Made by a program: the position numbers and the translations under genes
Shown here: positions 8,422 to 14,820 of the stretch, one piece after another
Layout of the letters: every line of letters begins with the position of its first letter
Numbering within the stretch: position 1 is the stretch's first letter
DNA from: Gammaproteobacteria bacterium
Lineage (GTDB): Bacteria; Pseudomonadota; Gammaproteobacteria; Diplorickettsiales; Diplorickettsiaceae
Length of the DNA: 16,961 nt
Reading direction: 5' to 3'
Assembly: GCA_013288455.1 (NCBI GenBank)
Contig: JABDBU010000014.1
Coordinates: forward strand, 1-16,961
The notes under the pieces: model-generated
Told to the model about the DNA's origin: nothing
Seen by the model: only the letters and a program-made list of their open reading frames with translations
Databases searched by the model: none

Positions 8422-8518
8422 TTCAAGGAGAGAATCGCGGTTCTCTCCTTGAAAATCCTCATCGCGCAAAGAAAGTACTTGAAGTGGCGAATTCGCAACT
8501 TCAAGTACAATGGGTATA
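8422..8518 (-). repeat. Double-hairpin repeat element, left copy
   Basis: This ~97-bp element is an inverted copy of 9963-10060. It contains two strong palindromes. The first is TTCAAGGAGAGAA (8422-8434) with TTCTCTCCTTGAA (8441-8453) around a 6-base loop. The second is a 34-bp near-perfect palindrome at 8475-8508 built on GTACTTGAAGT and ACTTCAAGTAC around GCGAATTCGC. No coding capacity is present, so it resembles a REP/BIME or MITE-type non-autonomous element. It truncates the decayed bZIP copy. Confidence 0.88.
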
Positions 8519-8540
8519 TATGCACAAAATAATTAAAAAA

Positions 8541-8607
8541 TAATTTTCTATTTAATTTTTTCTTAAGAGAGCCATAGTACACTGAACATGGGCACGAAAA
8601 ATAGATG
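8541..8607 (+). repeat. Duplicated leader, copy 2, upstream of the bZIP gene
   Basis: Second copy of the 8211-8278 leader. Its ATG (8588) now opens only an eight-codon peptide, MGTKNRCL, before a stop at 8612. The intact gene therefore uses a later start at 8647. Confidence 0.9.
8551..8583 (+). promoter_or_regulatory. Possible promoter with PmrA-like direct repeat
   Basis: TTTAATTTT (8551-8559), two bases, then CTTAAGAGA (8562-8570) resembles the direct-repeat site recognised by PmrA in Legionella and Coxiella (cTTAATATT-N2-cTTAATATT), with 7 and 6 of 9 matches. A candidate -10 box TACACT follows at 8578-8583. The same site in the decayed copy carries an extra G. AT-rich DNA gives such matches by chance, so this is only suggestive. 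Confidence 0.3.
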
Positions 8608-8646
8608 TTTATAAGTATTTTTAAAATACTCATGGAGAACTTAACG

Positions 8647-9849
8647 ATGAAACCTAAAAAAGTAACACGCTTAACAGAAACACAAGAAGCAAACAAACGT
8701 ACGCTAAATGCGAGATCGGCTCGCAGATATAGACGAAGAAAGAGTATGCACTTCAAAAATATACAAACGCAAAGCCAGGAGCTACGTGCAAAACATACTT
8801 CTTTAAATTATGAGCGCACAACATTAATAACAAAAAGAGACAACTTATGTGCTCAACTGAAAAGTTATGGTTATGAATTCTCTAACTTTAGTGCACAGAG
8901 TTCATCTTCTAGCTTAGCGACGGTGGTTCAGCGCCAGGGTATAAGTATGAGTATTGATGAGTCCGAAGCACAAGGAAAATCCGACGAAATAACCGCTATA
9001 AAAGTAACGAAAACAAAAATGCCGGCTCTGCGGTCATTCTTGGAATGTTGTGCCACATACCCTGAAAAAAATGCTCTTTTAAAGAATCAAAACAAAACCC
9101 TACAACATGAAATAGATCACATGTACACGCAATTGCAGCGGCTGCACACAGGTGATAACACTGTTACATCTTGGAAAAGAGTAGCAGAGAGTGATCTCCC
9201 AACTCGTGTTGCAGCAGCTGATACACGTATTGAAGAAAAAAACGTAAGTAATTCACCGATTGTTCTCGATGATTCAGAATCATATGGCAATACTTCATCT
9301 GATGACAATACTTCATCTGATGAAAATTCATCTGATGAAAATTCCAACAATGAGTATAAAATACCAGCATGTTCCAGCTCCGCTGAAACAGCAACGGTTT
9401 TGCACCCCGAAGCAGGGGAACAGTATGTATCTCAAATGGTACATAGTACATCCACACCCGATACAGCTGCCATAATGAACTTCGTACTAGATCACCACAT
9501 GTGCAATCCTTTTTTTCCATCACAGCCCACGATCGATGCAACAAAAACATCAGCAGCTGCGCCCAATTTTACGGACGAAGCAACCGGGACACAAACAACA
9601 GAAATAGAGGCCGTGAACTTTCCACTAAGCGATGCGCAAACTCCCTCTCAATCTTCTAGCTTAGTAGAGGTTAGCCAAACTTTTATCTATTATACGAGAA
9701 ATAGCGGAAACAGTTCTAATTTTTTTAGATCATCGCCTACAATACCCACAAGAGTGCTGCCTGAAATATCCAGAAAAAGCACCTGTTTCCCTGATTTCTC
9801 TGACCAGGAAAAGATACAAAACATACTCACAAAATACTGCGCACAGTGA
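8647..9849 (+). CDS. bZIP-domain protein, putative host-nucleus-targeted effector
   Basis: A 400-residue protein. The ATG at 8647 follows GGAG with nine bases between; the frame extends upstream to 8605 but lacks a ribosome site there. Residues 21-32, NARSARRYRRRK, match the eukaryotic bZIP basic region (N-x7-R is N21...R29; Ala25, Arg26, Arg27, Arg31 and Lys32 are also kept). The zipper follows in exact register, with Ile39, Leu46, Leu53, Leu60 and Leu67 every seven residues, the first ten residues after R29 as in GCN4. Next come a Ser-rich linker, a second short coiled coil (about 140-167), a PIVLDDSES segment (204-212), an acidic Ser/Asp/Glu repeat (214-236) and a Ser/Thr/Pro-rich tail to 400. 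No signal peptide or membrane segment is seen. bZIP factors are eukaryotic. In a presumed intracellular bacterium a secreted nuclear effector is the likeliest reading, and that is inference. Inverted repeats flank the gene. Confidence 0.85.
   Translation: MKPKKVTRLTETQEANKRTLNARSARRYRRRKSMHFKNIQTQSQELRAKHTSLNYERTTLITKRDNLCAQLKSYGYEFSNFSAQSSSSSLATVVQRQGISMSIDESEAQGKSDEITAIKVTKTKMPALRSFLECCATYPEKNALLKNQNKTLQHEIDHMYTQLQRLHTGDNTVTSWKRVAESDLPTRVAAADTRIEEKNVSNSPIVLDDSESYGNTSSDDNTSSDENSSDENSNNEYKIPACSSSAETATVLHPEAGEQYVSQMVHSTSTPDTAAIMNFVLDHHMCNPFFPSQPTIDATKTSAAAPNFTDEATGTQTTEIEAVNFPLSDAQTPSQSSSLVEVSQTFIYYTRNSGNSSNFFRSSPTIPTRVLPEISRKSTCFPDFSDQEKIQNILTKYCAQ
9288..9353 (+). repeat. In-frame tandem repeat coding for the acidic segment
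   Basis: Two identical 18-bp units (caatacttcatctgatga at 9288-9305 and 9306-9323) are followed by a 15-bp variant (9324-9338) and a degenerate 15-bp unit (9339-9353). All lengths are multiples of three, so unit gain or loss would only lengthen or shorten the acidic NTSSDD / NSSDE tract of the bZIP protein. Confidence 0.85.
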
Positions 9850-9962
9850 TGCCAAGAGGTTATTATTTGAAGTAAATGTGGCGACAGAGGTAACGGTTCC
9901 CTGTTTGTTGCACGGCTGTCCTATTTTAAATTGCTTGACATTTTTCAAAATGGGAGATGATC

Positions 9963-10060
9963 TATACCCATTGTACTTGAAGTTGCGAATTCGCCACTTC
10001 AAGTACTTTCTTAGCGCGATGGAAGATTTTCAAGGCGAGAACCGCGATTCTCGCCTTGAA
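9963..10060 (+). repeat. Double-hairpin repeat element, right copy
   Basis: Inverted counterpart of 8422-8518, about 98 bp and nearly identical. The 34-bp palindrome lies at 9973-10006. The second hairpin has arms 10029-10041 and 10048-10060 around CCGCGA. Compared with the left copy, an A-T pair in that stem has become C-G on both arms (AGGAGAG/CTCTCCT versus AGGCGAG/CTCGCCT), so pairing is kept. Confidence 0.9.
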
Positions 10061-10093
10061 TGACTGCGCGGAAGCTTTGCTTTTGCCAGTCAT
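10060..10093. other. Third hairpin next to the right repeat
   Basis: ATGACTG (10060-10066) and CAGTCAT (10087-10093) pair, and inside them GCGGAAGC pairs with GCTTTTGC (two G-T pairs, one bulged C) around TTT, giving about 15 pairs. It directly abuts the right repeat but is absent from the left one. No T-run follows, so it is not a standard terminator. The rest of the gap to the transporter gene (10094-10236) shows nothing I can name. Confidence 0.55.
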
Positions 10094-10236
10094 GTGATCA
10101 GGCATACCGCTCGCTGAAGGTTAATAAATTCTTTGAAACGCGCTAGGTTGTGTATCTGGTATGTATCATGGTATTTTCGTTGACTGCTAATTATAAGATA
10201 GTCTGATTCACTCTTTCGTAAGTGTGATGTTGTTGT

Positions 10237-11511
10237 ATGCGTATTTCTAATAAATATTTCACTACGCATCGCTATTATCCGTGGTTGGTGATAGCGTTAG
10301 CTTCCTCCTTTTTATTTTTCAAATACATTCTTCAAGTATCGCCCAGCATCATGACCGATGAATTGATGGCTGAGTTTCATATCAAAGGTGCTGGCTTAGG
10401 AAATTTAGCCGCTAGCTTTTTTTATTCTTTTCTAATTACACAGCTGTTTGTAGGCGTGCTGCTGGATAGGTATAGTCCACGTCGGTTGACGACTGTTGCT
10501 ATATTACTTTGTGCTTGTGGGGCTTATGGTTTTTCACAGGCGAATAGTTTAGTACTCGCCACATTGACACGCGCTTTCATGGGGATTGGCGCAGCTTTTG
10601 CCACAGTCAGCTACATGCAAATGACCAGCTTATGGTTTAAACCGAAACAATTTGCTTTTGTTGGTGGTTTATTGGCATCAGCGGCAATGCTTGGCGCAAT
10701 TGCTGGGCAAATGCCTCTTTCTTTACTGATCCATCAAGTAGGTTGGCGAAACGGTTTAAGGTTATGCGCGGTGTTGGGAGTATTTTTAGCCGCTTTGTTT
10801 TATCTAGTTGTACGAGATAAGCCATCAAAACAAGCACGATCAATCGCACTCCCTCTTACTGCATCACAGTTTTCCTTTCAAGATGTGTGGGCTGTCTTGA
10901 AAAATAAACAAAATTGGTTAATTACCCTGTACAGTGGCTTAGCCTTTTCGCCAATCGACGCCTTTGCAGGACTTTGGAGTGTCCCTTTTTTAAAACAATC
11001 CTATCAATTGACGCACGCCCGTGCCGCTTTTTTTGTGTCATTTGTTTTTTTTGGCTTAGCTTTCGGTAGTCCAGTTTTAGGTTTGCTCTCGGATCGTTTG
11101 GGTCAACGGCGCAATATTATGCTAGGAAGTGGTTGTATTGCCTTAGCTACGATAACACTAATCATCTATTCAACACAGTTACCGCTTTTTTTGCTCGCTT
11201 GTTTATTGTTTTTATTTGGCTTTTCTACCGGCGCCTTTATGCTAGGCTTTGCATTAGGCAGGGATCTCAACAAACTGACAGTCGCTGCAACGATCGTTGC
11301 ATTCATCAACACTGGCGATGTCATATTCAGTGCTTTTACAGAGCCATTCATCGGCAAATTACTGGATAAGAGTTGGAGCGGACAAATAGCGTCAGGTGTT
11401 CACTATTTTTCAGTCATGGATTATCGTCGCGCACTGAGCTTATTGCCTGTCTATATTTTACTATCTATCATTTTACTTCTTTTTATTCGCGAACCAGATT
11501 CACGATTATAG
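10237..11511 (+). CDS. Major facilitator superfamily transporter
   Basis: A 424-residue inner-membrane carrier with about twelve hydrophobic segments in two halves. MFS motif A is present twice: GVLLDRYSPRR (73-83) after the second helix and GLLSDRLGQRR (282-292) in the equivalent loop of the second half. The opening YYPWLVIALASSFLFFKYIL followed by QVSPSIMTDELM is of a type I associate with the many MFS carriers of Legionella and Coxiella. Some of those import amino acids or nucleosides, but nothing here fixes the substrate. The gene is monocistronic, convergent with the next gene, and its start has only a weak ribosome site (TAAG, about twelve bases upstream). Family certain, substrate unknown. 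Confidence 0.9.
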   Translation: MRISNKYFTTHRYYPWLVIALASSFLFFKYILQVSPSIMTDELMAEFHIKGAGLGNLAASFFYSFLITQLFVGVLLDRYSPRRLTTVAILLCACGAYGFSQANSLVLATLTRAFMGIGAAFATVSYMQMTSLWFKPKQFAFVGGLLASAAMLGAIAGQMPLSLLIHQVGWRNGLRLCAVLGVFLAALFYLVVRDKPSKQARSIALPLTASQFSFQDVWAVLKNKQNWLITLYSGLAFSPIDAFAGLWSVPFLKQSYQLTHARAAFFVSFVFFGLAFGSPVLGLLSDRLGQRRNIMLGSGCIALATITLIIYSTQLPLFLLACLLFLFGFSTGAFMLGFALGRDLNKLTVAATIVAFINTGDVIFSAFTEPFIGKLLDKSWSGQIASGVHYFSVMDYRRALSLLPVYILLSIILLLFIREPDSRL

Positions 11512-11571
11512 CCACCTGTATTTAGTACACCTGTAAAATAAAAAGTAGAAGTAGAGACTACGCTTACGATC

Positions 11572-12057
11572 TTACGATCCAGAGGTATTGAGCTGCGTAA
11601 TCACTTTTTCTTTATAGTCTGGTTGCATAATGGGTAGATTATGATAGTCCTCTAAAACCTTAGTGCAAGGAATACGCGGCATATTTCGCTCACTCGCTTC
11701 TGCTTCGCGTACGATCTGATAATAGACAAGCATAGCTCCCGCCCTATCCGTTGAGTTATTTATTGTTAATTGCTGAATTGCCTCCGTGACTCTCTGCGTA
11801 AAATTCTCTATATCTTGTCCACACGCCTTTGTAACACCACCAATGCTACCTGCCTGGCGGGCAAACTCTATTGCTTTGCTGTGGGGATCAGCCGGCGGTT
11901 GTGGTCTCACATTAGCATTCCCATGCTGAGCTGGTAATAGATCGATCGGCGCCAAACGATTCGTATTATAGCCACTGGCCGGTTCATCAGCTGCCCATGT
12001 ACTGTAACTAATCATACAAAGGCCAAGAAATAAACTGCAGCTTACTTTTTTTATCAT
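11572..12057 (-). CDS. Small exported protein of unknown function
   Basis: I do not recognise this 161-residue protein. It opens with a clear signal peptide, MIKKVSCSLFLGLCMISYST, then WAADEP, with cleavage likely after Ala22 or Ala23. The mature part (~139 residues) starts with a proline-rich stretch (about 36-59) and continues as a helical region. It has only two cysteines, Cys79 and Cys131, which could form a disulfide in the periplasm (dsbB is present in this genome). The ribosome site AAGGAGGACTTC before ATG is excellent, suggesting good expression. It follows ygfZ by 48 bp on the same strand and may be cotranscribed. No lipobox is visible, so it is probably soluble and periplasmic. Confidence 0.8.
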   Translation of the reverse strand: MIKKVSCSLFLGLCMISYSTWAADEPASGYNTNRLAPIDLLPAQHGNANVRPQPPADPHSKAIEFARQAGSIGGVTKACGQDIENFTQRVTEAIQQLTINNSTDRAGAMLVYYQIVREAEASERNMPRIPCTKVLEDYHNLPIMQPDYKEKVITQLNTSGS

Positions 12058-12105
12058 GAAGTCCTCCTTTTACAGGACCAATGGAACAACAACACGGAGA
12101 GCACT

Positions 12106-13023
12106 CTACAACAACCAAATTGGCGGCCCTTGAGGACTCTCTAGCCAAATAGTATGTGAAACGGCCTGCATTTGCAAACAGGCTAGTGCTTGGAAACTGT
12201 CGTTTTTTTCATTTGCTGCCATAATGAGTGTGCCTTGTGTTGAGCCATCGCTCGTTTGTATCGGTGTACCCGCAGGAAAATTCGTGTTAGCTTGAAAAGC
12301 TAAATTATAAAGACGACTTTTGGAAACTCCCAAATAGTGGGTGCGGGCAATGATTTCTTGGCCAATGTAGCAACCCTTATTGAAGCTAACCCCGTTGATA
12401 GCTGGATAATTCAGCTGATGTGGTGTGAATTGTCCAATTGTTTTTGGATAAATAGTAGGAATCCCAGCGATGATATCCAAGAGATGCCAATTACTCATAA
12501 CCCCCTCCTGTAGCGTTTTATTATTAAGAAAGGAAATGGATTGCTCATTGGGTGCCAATAAGATAAAGCGAGGAGTAGTACCCGTCACGGCGAGACTTAT
12601 GATTGTTTTAAAAGAAGCAACCGTAGTATTCGGGTGAGGTAGTAAATGGTTTTGAGCAAGTATATCACTTATTTCTGGACCTATGAGCCCAGTAACCTGC
12701 CAATCCTGACTCACGTCAACAACGCAAGCTTTTGAAAAAACAGCATACTTTGTCAAACACAATAACAGGTGAGGTATCATGCTCTGTGGCAACAAAAAAT
12801 AATACGCCTCCTGATGCAAGAATAGATAAAACGTAACGTGCACACGTCCCTTTACATCGCAATGAGCACCTAATCGATGCTGATTTTCATTGATTTCTCT
12901 TACGTCACAGGTTAGTTGGCCTTGCAAAAACTTTTCTACATAGTTGCCCGTAACCCTGACAACACCTAAATCCAGTAGTTTAACTTGGCAACTTGTCTGC
13001 AATATGTCTGATATATCCGCCAT
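12106..13023 (-). CDS. ygfZ: YgfZ/GcvT-family folate-binding Fe-S cluster maintenance protein
   Basis: A 305-residue protein of the YgfZ (COG0354) family, related to the aminomethyltransferase GcvT. YgfZ supports assembly or repair of iron-sulfur enzymes such as MiaB in the cytoplasm and binds tetrahydrofolate. The diagnostic motif K-G-C-Y-x-G-Q-E is present as NKGCYIGQEIIARTHYLG, with the key Cys at 218. The N-terminal GNYVEKFLQGQLTCDV is the GcvT-like opening (E. coli YgfZ has a similar FLQGQLTxD). Length is slightly under E. coli's 326. The ATG at 13023 has no obvious ribosome site but lies in a very AT-rich leader. It is divergent from the spore-coat-U-like gene. Confidence 0.93.
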   Translation of the reverse strand: MADISDILQTSCQVKLLDLGVVRVTGNYVEKFLQGQLTCDVREINENQHRLGAHCDVKGRVHVTFYLFLHQEAYYFLLPQSMIPHLLLCLTKYAVFSKACVVDVSQDWQVTGLIGPEISDILAQNHLLPHPNTTVASFKTIISLAVTGTTPRFILLAPNEQSISFLNNKTLQEGVMSNWHLLDIIAGIPTIYPKTIGQFTPHQLNYPAINGVSFNKGCYIGQEIIARTHYLGVSKSRLYNLAFQANTNFPAGTPIQTSDGSTQGTLIMAANEKNDSFQALACLQMQAVSHTIWLESPQGPPIWLL

Positions 13024-13181
13024 ACAGTTATATAAAATTTATTTATAATAAAATTACATGCCTACTCATTTTCTTGCTTAGCTAGTACGGGTCACCTACA
13101 CTTGCTATAAGGCATAAACCAAATAAAAGACAAAGACTAGCTAATAACTCTCCAGACCAGGTTTTTTAGTGGGATCATGCC

Positions 13182-13700
13182 ATGTCTTATCAAATCAGAT
13201 TTTTTTCTTGGCTGTTGGTGCTTCTGACTAGCCAAAGCACATTCGCACAAACAATAACAGGAGTACTGGCAGTTACTGCAACCGTTGGATCAGGTGGTCT
13301 AACCTCCACCTGTGCAATTAACACGGCAGCACCGCTGGTGTTCCCTCCTTATTTTCCTTTCAACCAAAGACCCGATGATGCAACAAGCCCAATAGTCATC
13401 ACCTGTAGCCTTGGAACACCGTACAATATTGGTCTCAATCAAGGCCAAGGCGCTGGAGCAACTATTAATCATCGTTTTATGACAAAAACTGCTTCTACCA
13501 CAACGGGTTTATTATCGTATAACCTTTTTTTATCCGCGGATCATACCATGCTTTTTGGAGATATGATTGGTAAAAATACCCGGCATTTACTAGGCAAAGG
13601 CCTAGCACAAACGACCACAATCTATGGAGAAATTTCCGCACAACAGAGAATAGAAACAGGTGCCTACAGAGATTACATCACAGTTACTGTGACTTTTTAA
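13182..13700 (+). CDS. Secreted spore coat U (SCPU/CsuA-like) domain protein
   Basis: A 172-residue exported protein. The signal peptide MSYQIRFFSWLLVLLTSQST-FA is cleaved likely after Ala22, leaving a single SCPU domain. Typical features are two cysteines (Cys44 in TSTCAIN and Cys75 in VITCSLGTPYNIGLNQG), RPDDATSPI, GLLSYNLFLS, the QTTTIYGEI strand and the ending YRDYITVTVTF, which resembles the donor-strand-complementing pilin fold of Csu-type chaperone-usher fimbriae. No chaperone, usher or adhesin gene lies next to it, so it is an orphan here. The gene is flanked by unrelated genes. The ATG at 13182 follows GTGGGA; a candidate -10 box TATAAG lies at 13106-13111. It may be a surface or periplasmic protein, and partners could be encoded elsewhere. 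Confidence 0.88.
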   Translation: MSYQIRFFSWLLVLLTSQSTFAQTITGVLAVTATVGSGGLTSTCAINTAAPLVFPPYFPFNQRPDDATSPIVITCSLGTPYNIGLNQGQGAGATINHRFMTKTASTTTGLLSYNLFLSADHTMLFGDMIGKNTRHLLGKGLAQTTTIYGEISAQQRIETGAYRDYITVTVTF

Positions 13701-13821
13701 AATTGCTCCTCGCTACCTCCGTCAGGACTTACGCACGCAATATTTTACAGCTGCTTTTTAATAAATTTTTACAATTTTCTCAATTTTTTCAACAAACTAT
13801 GCCACTGTTAGTTTGTTTTAA

Positions 13822-14025
13822 TCATTTTTTGTGAATATCTACCTTCACGTCTCCAAAGCACTGTATGTTATAAAATTCACCCTTTAAATCTCTGAACCAC
13901 TTAACACGCGAATCTATCCCAATTATCTCGCGAACAATCTGAAACATCTCGGCATAAGGGTTGTTGCAGTCGAAATCGTGTTCAAAGCTCGTGCCATTGG
14001 CTAGCATGATCGTTACTTTACTCAT
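13822..14025 (-). CDS. Small hypothetical protein (67 residues)
   Basis: Not recognised. The protein starts MSKVTIMLANGTSFEHDFDC and is acidic to neutral, with no signal peptide or membrane segment and a few aromatic residues (VKWFRDLKGEFYNIQCF). The ATG at 14025 has AAAGGA nine bases upstream, and the start lies three bases after the stop of the next gene upstream. That tight coupling and the two good ribosome sites make a real two-gene operon likely. It could be a small regulatory or accessory-type protein; I see no motif for a toxin or antitoxin. Confidence 0.6.
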   Translation of the reverse strand: MSKVTIMLANGTSFEHDFDCNNPYAEMFQIVREIIGIDSRVKWFRDLKGEFYNIQCFGDVKVDIHKK

Positions 14026-14028
14026 AAT

Positions 14029-14274
14029 TCAGTCCTTTTTTTGATGGTTACTCGCTGGTTTCTGTAAGCATGCGTCCAATAGCCTAATACGCAGTGGCTT
14101 AATCGTACTTAAATTCTCAACTAACCACGCCGTTAAGCGAGCATCCTCTCCTGAAACACACACACTGATAGGTCTTTGAATATGATCCGCAATCCTTGGC
14201 GCAATCCTTTCTTTAAACACAACACTCCCCAATGTATTGGACACGCCGCACTTATCGCTTGCTTTACTAAACAT
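14029..14274 (-). CDS. Small hypothetical protein (81 residues)
   Basis: Not recognised. First gene of a two-gene unit with 13822-14025. The ATG at 14274 is preceded by AGGGGG with eight bases between. The protein reads MFSKASDKCGVSNTLGSVVF and later PISVCVSGEDARLTAWLVEN. The C-terminus is basic and lysine-rich. No signal peptide, membrane segment or known domain is visible. The pair sits between the orphan SCPU gene and mreD, in a region with long non-coding flanks, which suggests accessory DNA. Confidence 0.58.
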   Translation of the reverse strand: MFSKASDKCGVSNTLGSVVFKERIAPRIADHIQRPISVCVSGEDARLTAWLVENLSTIKPLRIRLLDACLQKPASNHQKKD

Positions 14275-14820
14275 AACGAATACCCCCTGAAAATCCTGAT
14301 GAGGCTTTTTTCGAAACGGAGTTATCTGTTGTATGTTGTTGTCTAATACCTGGTTCTACCCTCTTTCAACCATACATCAAACTAATCAAAATCAGCACTC
14401 ACTCCATTGCAGACACCACATTTTTAGGCATCCGTAGAGAAGATTTTCTTTTTTGAAGCACGACCTATTTATTTACTATTTTTACTCCCTTATCTTTGTA
14501 AATTACACACTTCTTATCATTTTTAACTTCCATCAACGAGAGTGGTGGGGGCTCTGTGCATAATTTTGTATAACTCCTAATATTAAATAAACTACATATA
14601 GTATTTATTTTTTTAAGAGTTACTACATATTGTATTCACTGTTTTTTTACTGTTATTTTGTACAAACATGTACGCTAAATGTTAGCAAAGGATCATATTA
14701 TTCACAAGTTTTTCAAAGCTTTTACACAACTTATGCAAAGCATACCAAGCACATAACATACCCATTGTTTACAGTGATTCGGTATCGTGATCAATATTAC
14801 AGAATGGACAAGGCAATTTT
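14275..14820. other. 546-bp AT-rich gap without a convincing gene
   Basis: Lies downstream of mreD and upstream of the small two-gene unit, so it must hold the promoter of that unit and the end of the mre transcript. I see a small inverted repeat GTACA/TGTAC near 14661-14674 and an 11-base match (ATACCCATTGT near 14758) to the left end of the island repeat. There is no clear terminator, RNA gene or coding region. The frame 14630-14899 on the plus strand lacks a ribosome site and runs into mreD, so it is not called. Confidence 0.5.

Noticed and set aside
8415..8756. 113-residue open frame on the minus strand
   Set aside because: It covers the repeat element and the antisense of the bZIP basic region, with no ribosome site or recognisable protein.
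9801..9849. Definite Dot/Icm secretion signal at the bZIP protein C-terminus
   Set aside because: The tail DQEKIQNILTKYCAQ has some polar and glutamate content, but the pattern is too loose to claim by eye.
9933..9968. Promoter with TTGACA (9937-9942) reading toward the transporter gene
   Set aside because: No -10 box at 16-18 bases; the only candidate, TATACC, is about 20 bases away and belongs to the repeat element's edge.
8422..10060. CRISPR array or phase-variable promoter inversion
   Set aside because: There are only two inverted repeats and no spacers, and the gene's promoter and start lie inside the segment, so inversion would not switch it on or off.
8049..10093. Classic tRNA-integrated genomic island
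   Set aside because: The island lies on the 5' side of the tRNA, no integrase is present and I found no direct repeat of the tRNA 3' end downstream.
14755..14770. Fourth copy of the island repeat
   Set aside because: Only 11 bases (ATACCCATTGT) match and no palindrome follows, which is too little to call a copy.
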